Shown in pieces: positions 54,237 through 64,000 of a DNA stretch of 64,000 bases. This stretch comes from Pyronema omphalodes (lineage: Eukaryota > Ascomycota > Pezizomycetes > Pezizales > Pyronemataceae): NCBI GenBank assembly GCA_024516155.1, contig JAJJXM010000001.1, positions 434,001-498,000 on the forward strand, written 5' to 3'. The position numbers were made by a program, and so were the translations under genes. The notes beneath the pieces are model-generated. The model searched no databases, had not been told where the DNA came from, and was given only the letters and a program-made list of their open reading frames with translations. The stretch's first letter is position 1. Each line of letters starts with the position of its first letter.

Positions 54237-56188
54237 ATGGATATCGTCGCCGCCATCTCAAACTATGTCACCAAAATGGTGTCCTCCGACGGCGCTGCCG
54301 GCCCGTCTGGAAAGATGAAGATCCTACTTCTCGATAGCGAAACGGTTCGCATCCCGCCGCATCTCTGCGCGTTCCTAGCACAAGCTCACCCTTGACAATA
54401 GGTCTCAATCATCTCCACCGCTATTACTCAATCTGCCCTCCTCGCCCACGAAGTCTATCTTATCGAGTACGGCTATGCTACCCTTATTCTACAAAACTAC
54501 AGCTGACCCGTCAGCCGCCTAGATAATGTCGACAGAGAGAAGATGCGACACCTTAGGTGTCTGGTCTTTGTGCGCCCATCGTCAGATTCGATACAGCTTC
54601 TCATTGACGAGTTTCGGGATCCTAAATACGGAGAATACAACATATGTGCGTTCAGGTCTCGCGCTTGCTATATCTGCGAAAGCTAATGGGGGTGATAGAC
54701 TTTAGTAACATCGTTAAGAAGTCATCGCTGGAACGACTGGCTGAGGCTGATGACCATGAGATTGTGAGAATCGTCCAGGAATACTTTGCAGATTACTTGG
54801 TGATAAATCCGGATCTATTTTCGCTGGGAATGCAGCGGAGGTTGTGGTCCACCAGCCCAGAGATGTGGGATACGGATGTGCTCACACGTTCGGTGGAAGG
54901 GATTATGGCGGTTCTACTGAGCTTGAAGAAGAAGCCGTTAATTCGGTATGAGAAGAATAGCCATATTGGAAAGAAGCTCGCTGGGGAGATTAAATATATG
55001 ATTACGAAAGAGGAACAGCTATTCGATTTCGGTCGCATGGCAGATACACCGCCGGTTCTATTGATTTTGGATAGAAGAAACGATCCGGTCACGCCACTAC
55101 TCAGCCAATGGACGTACCAAGCTATGGTTCACGAGTTATTGGGAATCAACAATGGTCGTGTGGATCTTTCTGAGGCCCCGGACGTTCGACCAGAATTGAA
55201 GGAAATTGTCCTCTCTCAAGACCAGGATCCGTTCTTCAAGAAAAACATGTATCTTAACTTTGGTGACCTTGGAGGAAACATTAAGGAATATGTCGATCAA
55301 TACCAGAGCAAAACGAAATCGAATACCAACATTGAGAGTATCTCCGATATGAAACGATTCATCGAGGAATACCCGGAATTCCGCCGGCTCTCCGGAAACG
55401 TCAGTAAGCACGTTACTTTAGTCGGTGAGCTGAGTAGACGTGTCGGAATTGACAACTTGCTGGAAGTCAGTGAGCTTGAGCAAAGTCTTGCCTGCAACGA
55501 TTCTCACTCCGCAGATCTCAAGGTATGGTTCCCGGTTCCAGAGTTACTTGAGCTTTATAGCTGACAACGACTACAGAATCTTCAACGCATGCTTCAATCT
55601 CCCATCCCTATCCAAAATAAAGTCCGTCTAGTAGCTCTCTACAGTTTACGCTACGAGAGACACCCTCAGAATGCCCTCGCTGTCCTTTTGGACCTTCTTG
55701 GTGTCCATGGTGTCCCTCAAAACAGCATCAATACCATAAAATCTCTCCTTCGATATGCATCCTCAGTTCAGCAGCAAGAAGATCTTTTCGAATCTGAATC
55801 TATATTCTCTCGTGCAAGAAGTGGATTCAAGGGTCTTAAGGGCGTCGAAAACGTCTATACTCAGCACTCACCAAGACTTGAACAGACGATCACAAATCTT
55901 GCAAAGGGAAGATTGCGTGAGCAGACACATCCATTTGTTGAAGGAAGCCCGAACACCAGGGAAAAACCACAGGATATTATTGTCTTCATCGCCGGTGGAG
56001 CTACCTACGAGGAGGCAAAGACTGTAGCACAGATCAACGCAAGCACGCCAGGAGTTCGGGTTGTGCTTGGAGGAACTTCAATAATGAATAGCAGCATGTT
56101 CCTGAAGGAAGTCGAAGACGTAGTTGGATCCTGGCCAGCTCAGGAGGGGCGTACAGCCGAGGAGCGTTTGAGGAACCGGGTTCAGTAA
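54237..56188 (+). CDS. VPS45: Sec1/Munc18-family vesicle-fusion protein Vps45
   Basis: Five exons, 54237-54344, 54402-54466, 54515-54645, 54699-55522 and 55577-56188, total 1740 bases (579 residues; yeast 577). Vps45 binds the Tlg2-type syntaxin and controls SNARE assembly at the trans-Golgi/endosome. Seen: MDIVAAISNYVTKMVSS, KMKILLLDSETVSIISTAIT, LRCLVFVRPSSDSIQLLIDE, YNIYFSNIVKKSSLERLAEA, PPVLLILDRRNDPVTPLLSQ then WTYQAMVHELLGI (the SM signature), and C-terminal KPQDIIVFIAGGATYEEAKT then VRVVLGGTSIMNSSMFL. All junctions keep the phase. It is a soluble, peripheral protein with no signal. Confidence 0.96.
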
Positions 56189-56857
56189 GCGGCGGGCAGT
56201 TGATAATGAATTTTATACAAATGGCGTTTATGTATTTGATCTTCTATGTTTTAATTGGATTCTTTGATATTAAGCTAGATTTGCTCCACGATAGATGCTG
56301 CCACTGTACATAATTTTCGCGGTAATTCTACTGGGGTACTTTTTCTGTTGGTTCTGCGCTTGCGCGCCAATAAGTTCAAGTAAGTGTCAAGGTACTTGGC
56401 CAACTCTAGCGCATAGAAACCATCCCCGCTAGCAATAACTGACAATCTGATGGAAATACTCCATAACTACAAGTAGTAACGATGAATACTTAAATGCTCT
56501 AGATACTTCAGCTGCTCGATTCCATTGTGTACATAATTGATCTGGTATAGAGGACATTGGATGTGGGGGTTTGTGGTTGAATTCATAAGGCTATGGTTGC
56601 CATGCGCCGGAATTAGCATTCACTTTTGTCCCCCGCCTCGTACTTACGCACCCGCCTACCCGTATATAACTTTCATTAATTCTTGGAACTGCATGACGTC
56701 AGCCGAACATTCCATCTACCGAAAACCTGAACCGTATATACCGCATATCAAAACAAAACAGCTGAGGACCTTAGAAATCGTCTCAATGATAATCCGTTCA
56801 AATCTTAGCACAACCAACAATACCCTATTTTGATATTCCATTAATTATATCCCGAAA
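56189..56857. other. Intergenic region VPS45 / DUF3429 gene
   Basis: 3' flank and promoter only; a TATATAA lies near 56663. No gene seen. Confidence 0.5.
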
Positions 56858-58749
56858 ATGCTCAGGTCCGCCTTTAGAGCGCAAGCATTGTGTCCCCGAA
56901 TCCCACGAATTGCAGCTCCCGTAAAATCGGAAATATCAACATTACGAAACTTTACTCAGATTTCGAAAACCCCGAAGTTATCCCAGCCAAAACTTCTACT
57001 GGTTCAATTTCGTCGGCCTTTAGATCTAGTTCCGAAAGCGGCGTTTTCGACAAGCGTTGTAAAGTTTGGTATTCTGGGAAAAAATGATCCAAAATCGGAT
57101 CCGAGTTTGAAGCCGGAGAATCGCACGGATGATACTGATATGTTGGAAGGAATTCGGTCAGATTTAGTGAGTTGATATTCTACCCCAAAATCCATCACAT
57201 ATTACAATTTTCGGAAGTGGGAGAAATGATGAGGAAGGTGAACTCTAATGGAATGTCTATGTACTAATGGAATACTTTCTAGAAAACTGTCCGAGAAACC
57301 TTCGCATTAGATACAGTCCCCAAAGAAGTCTTCTGGATTGGAATGGGAGGATTGGTTCCTTATGTGGTTACATCATTCAGTACAATTTATTTAGCGTGGG
57401 ATATTAACTATGCAGCTGCGCATAATGGGGAGGGTTATCTAGTCTCTAAAGAGACAGCAGATCATCTTTTGCATATTTTTGAGCCGGTACAGATCGGATT
57501 GGGGGCCATTATTCTATCGTATGTCACCCTTTTCTCTATCTGTTTGTTTGTTTCTTTTATAGAAATTCCAAGAGGCTAATAAGCATAAAGTTTCTTGGGT
57601 GCAGTCCACTGGGGTTTAGAAATGGCTCGTTATGGTGGATCGTTCCCCTACTACCGCTACGGTCTCGGAGTTCTTGCACCAGCTATAGGATGGTCAACCG
57701 TTATTCTTCCCCTAAACTCGGCATTAATGGCCCAGTTTATTGGTTTTGTGGGAATGTATTTTATTGATAGTCAGGTTACTATCTGGGGTTGGGCTCCGAC
57801 TTGGTATTCTACCTATCGTTTCATTCTTACCTTTGTGGTTGGGGCTTGTTGTATTATCACTTTGATTGGAAGAGGTCAGGTAAGTTTTATATCTAGCAAC
57901 CTCACTTATCCTAAGTGTCTATCCACAACCACCCACCCTCGTCATACCGCCAAAATCATATAATCTAGCAGCTAATACTCTTTACCTCAGATTGGTGACG
58001 CAATCTCACCCACCGACGGACCCGGCCGCCACTTCACTGAAATCCGCAACCGTCAACGCCAAGCCGAACTCGCCGAGGAAGAAGAGCGAGTAAAGCAAAA
58101 CAAAATCCGCAAAACACACGAAGAAGGAAGAAAGAGCCACCACGCTGAACAAGTCAAGAAGAAGGATGATTTGTTAAAGAAAAACGACGAGGAAGGAGAC
58201 AAGAAACTGTCCGGTTCAAACCATTCTTCCACGAGCTCAGATCACTCGAGTTCTCATGACCATGATGATCACTCCCACCACCAGGAATATGTTGATGAAA
58301 GCAAGAAACGCTCCGCCTCAAACTCGTCTACGGATCGCGAGGACGCTAAAACTGCGGGTAATTCGGAGGATAAGAAGAAGAGCTCACGCTCAGCTACCGC
58401 AAATGAGATGAAGCAAAATGATGAGCTTAAACAAGCGGAGAAGGAGAAGCATGAAGCGGCACTTAAGCGAGAGCAACTAGCGAAGGAGGATCCTGAGGAG
58501 GCAAAGATCCAAGCAGCTATTGATAGGAAGAAGGCCAAGGAGCATGAAGGAGAGGCGAAGGATCCGGGTAAGAAGGCAAAGGGAGATGGACCAGGAACTC
58601 AGGGTATCTATTCAGATGAGTATCAAGCACCCGGAGGTAGTGGACCGAATAATCAGATCCCGGGTGAACATACCGAGCCCACGCCGGAGAAGAAGAATGA
58701 TGTCAACCCCCAGGGAGAGAGAAAGCAGACTATTGCTTTGAGAGGATAG
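56858..58749 (+). CDS. DUF3429/TMEM69-like mitochondrial membrane protein with charged tail
   Basis: Exons 56858-57166, 57283-57518, 57591-57879 and 57991-58749 encode 530 residues. The first 70 residues are basic and Ser/Thr-rich, as in a mitochondrial presequence. Residues about 115-280 hold the DUF3429 core with about five helices: VFWIGMGGLVPYVVTSFSTI, GAIILSFLGAVHWGLEMARY, GVLAPAIGWSTVILPLNSAL, and YSTYRFILTFVVGACCIITL. Human TMEM69 belongs to the same family; its job is not established. The last exon adds about 250 highly charged residues (Lys/Glu-rich coiled coil, a His/Ser-rich patch SSHDHDDHSHHQEYV), much longer than in typical family members. The tail would face the matrix or intermembrane space; that is inference. 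Confidence 0.85.
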
Positions 58750-58951
58750 AGGGCGATGATTTATGACGGGATGAGTAATGATGAAAATTATGACAATGTA
58801 ATTTGAGAAGAATACCCGAAAACATATTTTGTTCATTAAAGTAACGAATTAATGACAATAATCCGATAACATACAATATCCAATTGACAGTGATAATACA
58901 TAACTCATAACCCACCTGTAATCGTGTCCTCCAAAAATCATAACCTAAAAC

Positions 58952-59365
58952 TCATAAAACATCTAACTCCATCTCATCCGGATCTACCTCACTCTCACTT
59001 GGTGTAATAGTCTCCACATAATGAGTAACCCAATTTTGATACGCCCTAGCCTTCACCATAGCTCTTAGATCATCCAATTTAATATCTGGCCTTAATAACC
59101 ATCTCCCCAACAGTTCCTCCGTTTCAAAATCCGGTAAAGCCGCAACAGCTTCAGGACCTATTGTCTCAGGTTCTAAATCCTCTAGGTCTGCAATGGTGGC
59201 GAAGTATTCGGTTACTTGGCTGACTCCAGTGATAGGGTATTTTCCGGTGACCCAGGGCTGTTGGACTACCGCCCGGTTGAGGTTGAAGATGTAGCTTACT
59301 AGGCATCTGTGGTAGAGCTCGGTTGTTAGAGGTGAGTTGAGGGGGAAGCCAGTATCGGTATCCAT
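58952..59365 (-). CDS. Small unrecognised protein (137 aa)
   Basis: Single exon from ATG 59365 (MDTDTGFPLNSPLTTELYHR) to 58952. It contains CLVSYIFNLNRAVVQQPWVT, then FATIADLEDLEPETI and LGRWLLRPDIKLDDLRAMVK, and ends in an acidic tail (SEVDPDEMELDVL). There is no signal or membrane span. It looks like a compact helical protein. I do not recognise the family. It is convergent with the DUF3429 gene (203 bases apart). Confidence 0.7.
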   Translation of the reverse strand: MDTDTGFPLNSPLTTELYHRCLVSYIFNLNRAVVQQPWVTGKYPITGVSQVTEYFATIADLEDLEPETIGPEAVAALPDFETEELLGRWLLRPDIKLDDLRAMVKARAYQNWVTHYVETITPSESEVDPDEMELDVL

Positions 59366-60273
59366 GATTTTTGCAAGAGTTAGGAGTGGAGAGTGGAGAA
59401 TGGAGTGTGAGAGTGGAGATCGGTGGGAGTGAAGAAGGTTGGATGATGTCTACCTTAATGGCTTGGAATTCTCAAGTTGAACAAATAACATCACTACATG
59501 AAATACGGAACAATGAGAGTATTCACCATTGTCTACCTGTTATCACCACCGTTGTCCTGAGATGTCCTAAGATGTCCTAGACTTCACTGTTATTACTATC
59601 AGCTCAGGATTTAGCTACCCCCAGAATGTAGAGATCCCCCACTCTATGTATAATTTCCGATGTTAGTCCCTGGTGTATTTTGCTAGCCCTATCGACATCG
59701 GAAATCCCCATTCACGGAAAGAAGGTTAATGGATTTAAGTTTCTTCAACCTCCAAACTTGTTTTTAGTAGCATGTTATTTATGTTTTAGCTAGAATGCGT
59801 GAAAAATGGGTCATCAAGCGAGCACGCTAGACTTTGCGGGAAACGCAGGGGCTAGATATGAGCGATCCATGGCTGAAATTTTAAGGGCCCTAAACAGGGC
59901 TTAACATGACATGCGTCTTTAGGGCTAAGGTAGACTTCTCCAAAGCACCTCAGGCCTTCAGACTTCTTTATGGTTGAGGGACAATAAATCAAATACGCAT
60001 TATTTAGCGTGATAATTCTCATGAGTCTTTGACACAGTACTTGATCAAGCATAAGCGAATTCATTCGCTTAAGCATTATTCTTGAAAAATGAAGTTCCAG
60101 CTGCATCATAAATTAAGTGATTTAGAAAAAGTGACAATTTGCTATGATACAGACTCCATACTTCATGCTTCTCCACTCCAAAATGATATCCTTGGCGTAT
60201 CTCATGCCATATTGCTCTCTCTCTCTCCTTCTCTTCCCACTCTTCACTCCTCAGTAATTAATTATTATACACT
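59366..60273. other. Intergenic region
   Basis: About 0.9 kb; promoter of the 137-residue gene on the left, 3' flank of the membrane protein on the right. A CTCTCTCTCTCTCC tract lies at 60213-60226. No gene seen. Confidence 0.5.
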
Positions 60274-60928
60274 TTACAAAGTCTTCAAGTTAACCCTCTT
60301 CTTATCCGCCTCAGAGTTCTTGAAGGGGTATCCACTAGTCCTCTTGTCTGCACCAGTCTTCCTAGAAATGCTTCCATTACTGGCACCAAACAATAGCACC
60401 CAACCTCCGACAGCAGCGAAGAGTCCATGAGCAGCCACCGCAACAAAGAAAGTCATAGCCTGACCAGTCATGTATTGAGTGTAGCAATAATAAGCTACAG
60501 CACAGTGGTAGGTGAGGGTAATCGACAAGCTAGGGACGGCATAAGGTGCGGTGGGGTCTGTGAGGTCGGTGCTAACTGGTGCGACTGCGGGTTCTGATAA
60601 TGTGCTCTAAAAATATTATATTAGCGAAGGAAGGGCCATTTGGAAGGTGGTAACAAACAGTTAATGGGACACAGCCGGTCAATATCAAGTTTAGGACTGC
60701 AAAGGCAATCAAGGTGAATCCCAAAGATCTGGAAAGGTACTCTTCAAGAGCGGTGGATTCGCGGACTTCGGGTGCCAAAAGGGTGATGATTAGAGTTGGG
60801 CTTGTGATGAGAGGGATGGCTTCGAGGGTCATCCAGGCAGCGGTCACTAGAGTTTAATTTATTAGCTATAGACCTCGATTGTAAGATTGAGGTTTCGTAC
60901 TGTAGTTGAAGGCGTAGTAAACGTCCAT
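60274..60928 (-). CDS. Four-helix membrane protein of unknown function (182 aa)
   Basis: Exons 60928-60901, 60846-60659 and 60606-60274. The first intron splits the ATG codon of residue 10, giving MDVYYAFNYMTAAWMTLEAI. Hydrophobic segments: TAAWMTLEAIPLITSPTLIITLL, FTLIAFAVLNLILTGCVPLT, SITLTYHCAVAYYCY, and TFFVAVAAHGLFAAVGGWVL, then a basic tail (TGADKRTSGYPFKNSEADKK). I recall similar small proteins in many ascomycetes but no name. The cell membrane is not clear from sequence; no cleavable signal is seen. Confidence 0.8.
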
Positions 60929-61433
60929 TATTGCAGATGTTGTGATATTGTGATAGGGGTATTTAGTTGTAAATGATGATGCGATGGAATCAAGATGGTA
61001 TCAAGATGGTGAAATAGTCGAATTTTATTGAGGATTGAAGTACTTGTAATGGATTGATGAAGATGGGGGTCTCTGGGTTTTATGCAAGAGATCCGCGACA
61101 ATCAAGGTGCCGATGGGCTATGTTGCCTGGCACTGAAACCGATGACGTCGCAACACGGCAACAGACGCGCCATTACCTGAGATTAGCGTGATCATGGCAA
61201 GATCTAATCTTATCACAAACTAAAAATGCTCCAATCACAGGGAGCCAGAGCTAGCAGATCTTTTTTCCCGAGCAGGCAAACACGCGACGAGAACTCTTCA
61301 CAGCTCCCGTCTGATCTTCACGTACATCTTACCTACCATCTACCTATCAACTACCTACCACCTCAAGACCCCACGATAGCTCCTTCGAGTCAGCACTTTT
61401 ACCAAGAACACATCTAATACACATACAAATACA
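60929..61433. promoter_or_regulatory. Divergent promoter
   Basis: 505 bases between head-to-head genes. The right side has TACCTACCATCTACCTATCA-type pyrimidine sequence just before ATG 61434. CATGATCACGCT-like and TGACGTCG (61143-61150) elements are present. Confidence 0.5.
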
Positions 61434-61813
61434 ATGGCCACCGCAAATCCCACTACCCTCGCTGCTGCCTCGGCGGCTCTCGCCATGCTCCTCGAGAACG
61501 GTGCCTCGCAACCCGTCTCCACAAATGGTCTCAAGACACGCAGAAAGAAGATCAAGAGAACCGCCGACGAAGCTACACGCAGGGCCGAGGAGGAGAAGAA
61601 GATCGAAGAGTCCGTCCGTGCCTTGAAGCGTGCTAAGGTACGGAAGGAGGAGATTGAAGTTCGCGAGAGAGTAAGTTCCCTTTCTCATAATAATCCTAGG
61701 GAAACGGAGCTGACCGTAGCGATTAGATTCTTGCTATGCGCGAGGAGCAGTCCGGCAAGAAGTCCAAGAAGAGAAAGGCTACCACCAACTTGGACGACAG
61801 CGACAGCGACTAA
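61434..61813 (+). CDS. Small basic coiled-coil protein, probably nuclear (107 aa)
   Basis: Exons 61434-61670 and 61727-61813. The start MATANPTTLAAASAALAMLL is followed by KTRRKKIKR (possible nuclear signal), a long Glu/Arg/Lys helix (ATRRAEEEKKIEESVRALKR), and the tail GKKSKKRKATTNLDDSDSD, typical of a casein-kinase-2 type acidic Ser end. The intron is in phase 0 with a GTAAGT donor. Not recognised; composition resembles small nucleolar or chromatin-associated factors. Confidence 0.75.
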
Positions 61814-62947
61814 ATCGCCGATGGAAACTTTATCATGAAGGGATTTGCATTGTATCATATTACTACGGCGTTCAAAAAGTACTGTATTTAATTTATTATG
61901 GAGTTTGTTTTTTGGGGATTATTTGGGCACAATTCATGCGAACTTTTTCTTGAATAAAGCTGTGAGATCATGTACGAATCGCCAGATGATGTAGATGGCA
62001 CCGCGGTGCGCCAGCTCGCAAATTCTGGCGGCATTCTAGGGCAGAATCGTAGATTAGAATTACAGGCCGCTTGTTCGCTAATCGAACATCCTTTAATTCA
62101 CAATTCAGACCGAACTCGTTCAGTGCTGATTTGAGATTCAAAAGAGGTTTCCTCAAATAAAGAAATGTATCTCTACGCTCCTCACACCTGTACCTGGCAC
62201 CTGTCCAAGAACAAGCTGATAAGCCATCGCCTATCACGAGAAACATAGAGACTTCAATTTCGCTTTCGTGTCCACAGACTCTTAGGCTGGGGTTGTTTTG
62301 TCCCTAGAATCCTCTAGCTATAAGAAAGCTTTAATCCATCTCCCGTAGGAGTAGGATTCCCAAAGAAAGGAAACGTAGATGGGCGCATGAGGCGGGGTTT
62401 TATACGAAAATTTGCACTGACGCTAGCATGGGTATGGCTCACCACGCTACGAGCGGCCAAAACATGAGGCTCCTTCGCAAAGAGAATATTCGCCGCGACT
62501 CGCGAACAGCGTCAAGAATGAGCTCAGATGCAATAAAACAACGCTTGGGGCTTTAAGTATTGAATTGAAATTCTTTTTAGACTCTAAAACATCCTTAAAA
62601 TATCCTGGGATTTACCCGAGAAATATCGGGGCATACCACCTTCAGGAGCATCCTCCGCTGTCGGACTCAACCGGCCAATATCGCTGCTATTAGGACTATT
62701 TTAACAATTTTTAAGCCATTTAAATCCAATTGAAAACATGGAAGGACGATTATTAATTTGGTTCTATAGATAGTAAATGAATGCGTTGACTATGGTGTTC
62801 GTTCATATCATAAACCATCACTCACTACCCACCGTCGATCGCGGTACTACCCGTCACCTACGTCATCGCAATCCAGACCAAGTGCCAGCTTTAGACGATC
62901 CTCCAACTGCAGCTTTCAATCCATCCCTCGACACCCCGACCATCATA
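61814..62947. other. Intergenic region upstream of the cupin gene
   Basis: About 1.1 kb, no supported gene. The frame of the cupin is open from 62777, but the family start is at 62948; the 171 bases between are probably leader. Confidence 0.5.
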
Positions 62948-63472
62948 ATGTCGTCTCAAGCCTTAGAAGACGCGCTCCAGCTCTCGCCGCACCCCGAAGG
63001 GGGTTTCTTCAGGCGCACTCACGAGAACCCGCTCACCGTCCCTGTTCCCTTCCCAACCTCCGACCCTTCCGACAAGACCCGTCTCGCTTCAACAAGTATC
63101 CACTATCTCCTGACCAAGGATTCACCTATCGGTCATTTCCACCGTAATAAAGCCTTGACATATCATTTTCATCACCGTGGAAGAGGGCGGTATAGATTGA
63201 TTCATGAAGACGGAAGGGTAGAGGAGTATATTGTTGGTGGGGACATCGCAGCTGGAGAAAAGCTGATGTGGGTTGTCGAAGGAGGGATTTGGAAGTCGAG
63301 TGCAGTTGAGGGGGCGGATGAGTTATTAATTAGTGAAGTAGTTGTGCCTGGATTTGAGTTTAAAGATCATGAGTTTATGAGTTTCGAGATTTTGAAGGAA
63401 CTATTAGGAGAGGAGAAGGCAAGAGAATGGAGCCAGTTTCTTAAGTCTGAGAATCGTCAGGGTAGTAAATAA
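62948..63472 (+). CDS. DUF985 cupin-fold protein (174 aa)
   Basis: Single exon. The start MSSQALEDALQLSPHPEGGF with FRRTH is the opening of Pfam DUF985 (cupin_5). STSIHYLLTKDSPIGHFHRN follows, then ALTYHFHHRGRGRYRLIHED, and a later strand SSAVEGADELLISEVVVPGF and EFKDHEFMS. The His-rich cupin motif (GHFHRN...YHFH) is intact, suggesting metal or sugar-nucleotide binding; the family has no firmly shared function. ATG 62948 is chosen over 62777 because the domain begins within a few residues. No targeting signal. Confidence 0.92.
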   Translation: MSSQALEDALQLSPHPEGGFFRRTHENPLTVPVPFPTSDPSDKTRLASTSIHYLLTKDSPIGHFHRNKALTYHFHHRGRGRYRLIHEDGRVEEYIVGGDIAAGEKLMWVVEGGIWKSSAVEGADELLISEVVVPGFEFKDHEFMSFEILKELLGEEKAREWSQFLKSENRQGSK

Positions 63473-63499
63473 ATATTAATTTTCTTCCACTCTTTTTTT

Positions 63500-64000
63500 T
63501 TATTGACGACCGTCTGTTACAATCTCCCCATCTTTTAGATGAACTTCAACTGTTCCCATAGCGACTTTCATACCCCCAGGTGATGTGTCGAATAGGTACT
63601 CTTCTTCTTCTTTGATCTTATTTTTGTATTCATCGTCTGCCCGAGCTTTGACGAAGATACCAGGGTCTGGGGCTATCATCTCAGCCCAACCGTCCCAATC
63701 TACCACAGGTAATCCAAAGTCTCGACACTTATCTTTCTCATCGGAGCGAATATGATACTGTTGATGCAAACAGCAGTCCAGTTAGCTACTCGTAGATATA
63801 TGGTCTATAGATCCAAGCGGCAAGAAAGAAAGGAGTGTATGCCTGTGTGTAGCTAAGAACTCCATGTTTCTTTAACCAAGCGGCAGCATGCGGTCCATGA
63901 ACATGGGACCAAAAATCATGAAATTTTGCCTCATCTAACACGGGGTTTTTCCTAGCGAAAATGGTGAGTTTGTAAAGGGTCCTTTGGCCGTTGGATGATG
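63500..64000 (-). CDS. EthD-domain protein, 5' end outside the window
   Basis: Exon 63757-63500 and an upstream exon from 63843 to beyond 64000. Translation gives NGQRTLYKLTIFARKNPVLD, EAKFHDFWSHVHGPHAAAWL, KKHGVLSYTQ, then after the intron YHIRSDEKDKCRDFGLPVVD and WDGWAEMIAPDP. LTIFARKNPxLxxxxFxxxWxxxHGP is the EthD signature (Pfam EthD, ferredoxin-like dimeric barrel), common in fungal accessory and secondary-metabolism genes. The intron appears to be GC-AG (CAG/GCATAC...CAACAG, 63842-63758). It ends DGEIVTDGRQ at 63500. Convergent with the cupin gene, only 27 bases apart. Confidence 0.9.

Noticed and set aside
1..64000. Mobile elements, CRISPR, secondary-metabolite clusters or NLR/HET incompatibility genes
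   Set aside because: I found no polyketide or peptide synthase, no reverse transcriptase or DDE transposase, no long terminal repeats, no spaced repeat array and no NACHT or HET domain. Only uncertain relics at 15-18 kb remain.

Overview
The window looks like a gene-dense chromosomal segment of a filamentous ascomycete (Pezizomycotina). The protein-coding genes are split by 45-70 nt introns with GT-AG ends and CTAAC/CTGAC-like branch points. Their products are typical fungal housekeeping proteins: Gpi8, Gpi17, Prp18, Fad1, Bot1/mS45, Tfc4, Gcd1, Coq10, Cox13, Sss1 and Vps45. A dispersed 5S rRNA gene lies between protein genes, as is usual in this group. I cannot fix the genus from the sequence; a nematode-trapping type lineage (Orbiliomycetes) is a guess only. 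Many ORFs are fragments of spliced genes. I rebuilt exon chains by eye and checked that each sums to a multiple of three and restores family motifs.

Layout. 1-2.4 kb: two diverged tandem copies of a 1.1 kb non-coding unit containing a minisatellite. 3.2-5.4 kb: an intron-dense, unrecognised gene with one in-frame stop, then an internally duplicated, frameshifted ORF. 6.8-14.2 kb: an Hsp9/12 stress protein, a large orphan protein with a central repeat array, and a GRF zinc-finger protein whose zinc finger lies in two small upstream exons. 14.2-19.5 kb: gene-poor, with two diverged copies of a promoter/leader cassette and broken or very short ORFs. 19.5-31.4 kb: dense core genes (Gpi8, Prp18, FAD synthase, mS45, TFIIIC Tfc4, eIF2B gamma). 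32-36.5 kb: a small membrane protein and an ankyrin protein. 36.5-41.3 kb: a 4.8 kb microsatellite-rich stretch with a 5S rRNA gene. 41.3-64 kb: a Dabb protein, a Pro/Ala-rich repeat protein, Coq10, Cox13, Gpi17, Sss1, an RRM cleavage-factor-like protein, Vps45, a DUF3429 protein, several small orphans, a DUF985 cupin and an EthD protein running off the right edge.

Functional links. Two subunits of the GPI transamidase (Gpi8, Gpi17) and the Sec61 gamma subunit serve the ER membrane. Cox13, Coq10, mS45 and probably the DUF3429 protein are mitochondrial. Tfc4 belongs to the Pol III factor that, with TFIIIA, acts on 5S genes like the one here. I see no secondary-metabolite cluster, CRISPR, intact transposon or obvious new defence system. 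The most interesting items are the intron-dense gene at 3.3-4.5 kb with look-alike introns, the duplicated cassettes at 15 and 17 kb, the orphan repeat protein at 8.6-11.5 kb, and the repeat-rich stretch around the 5S gene.
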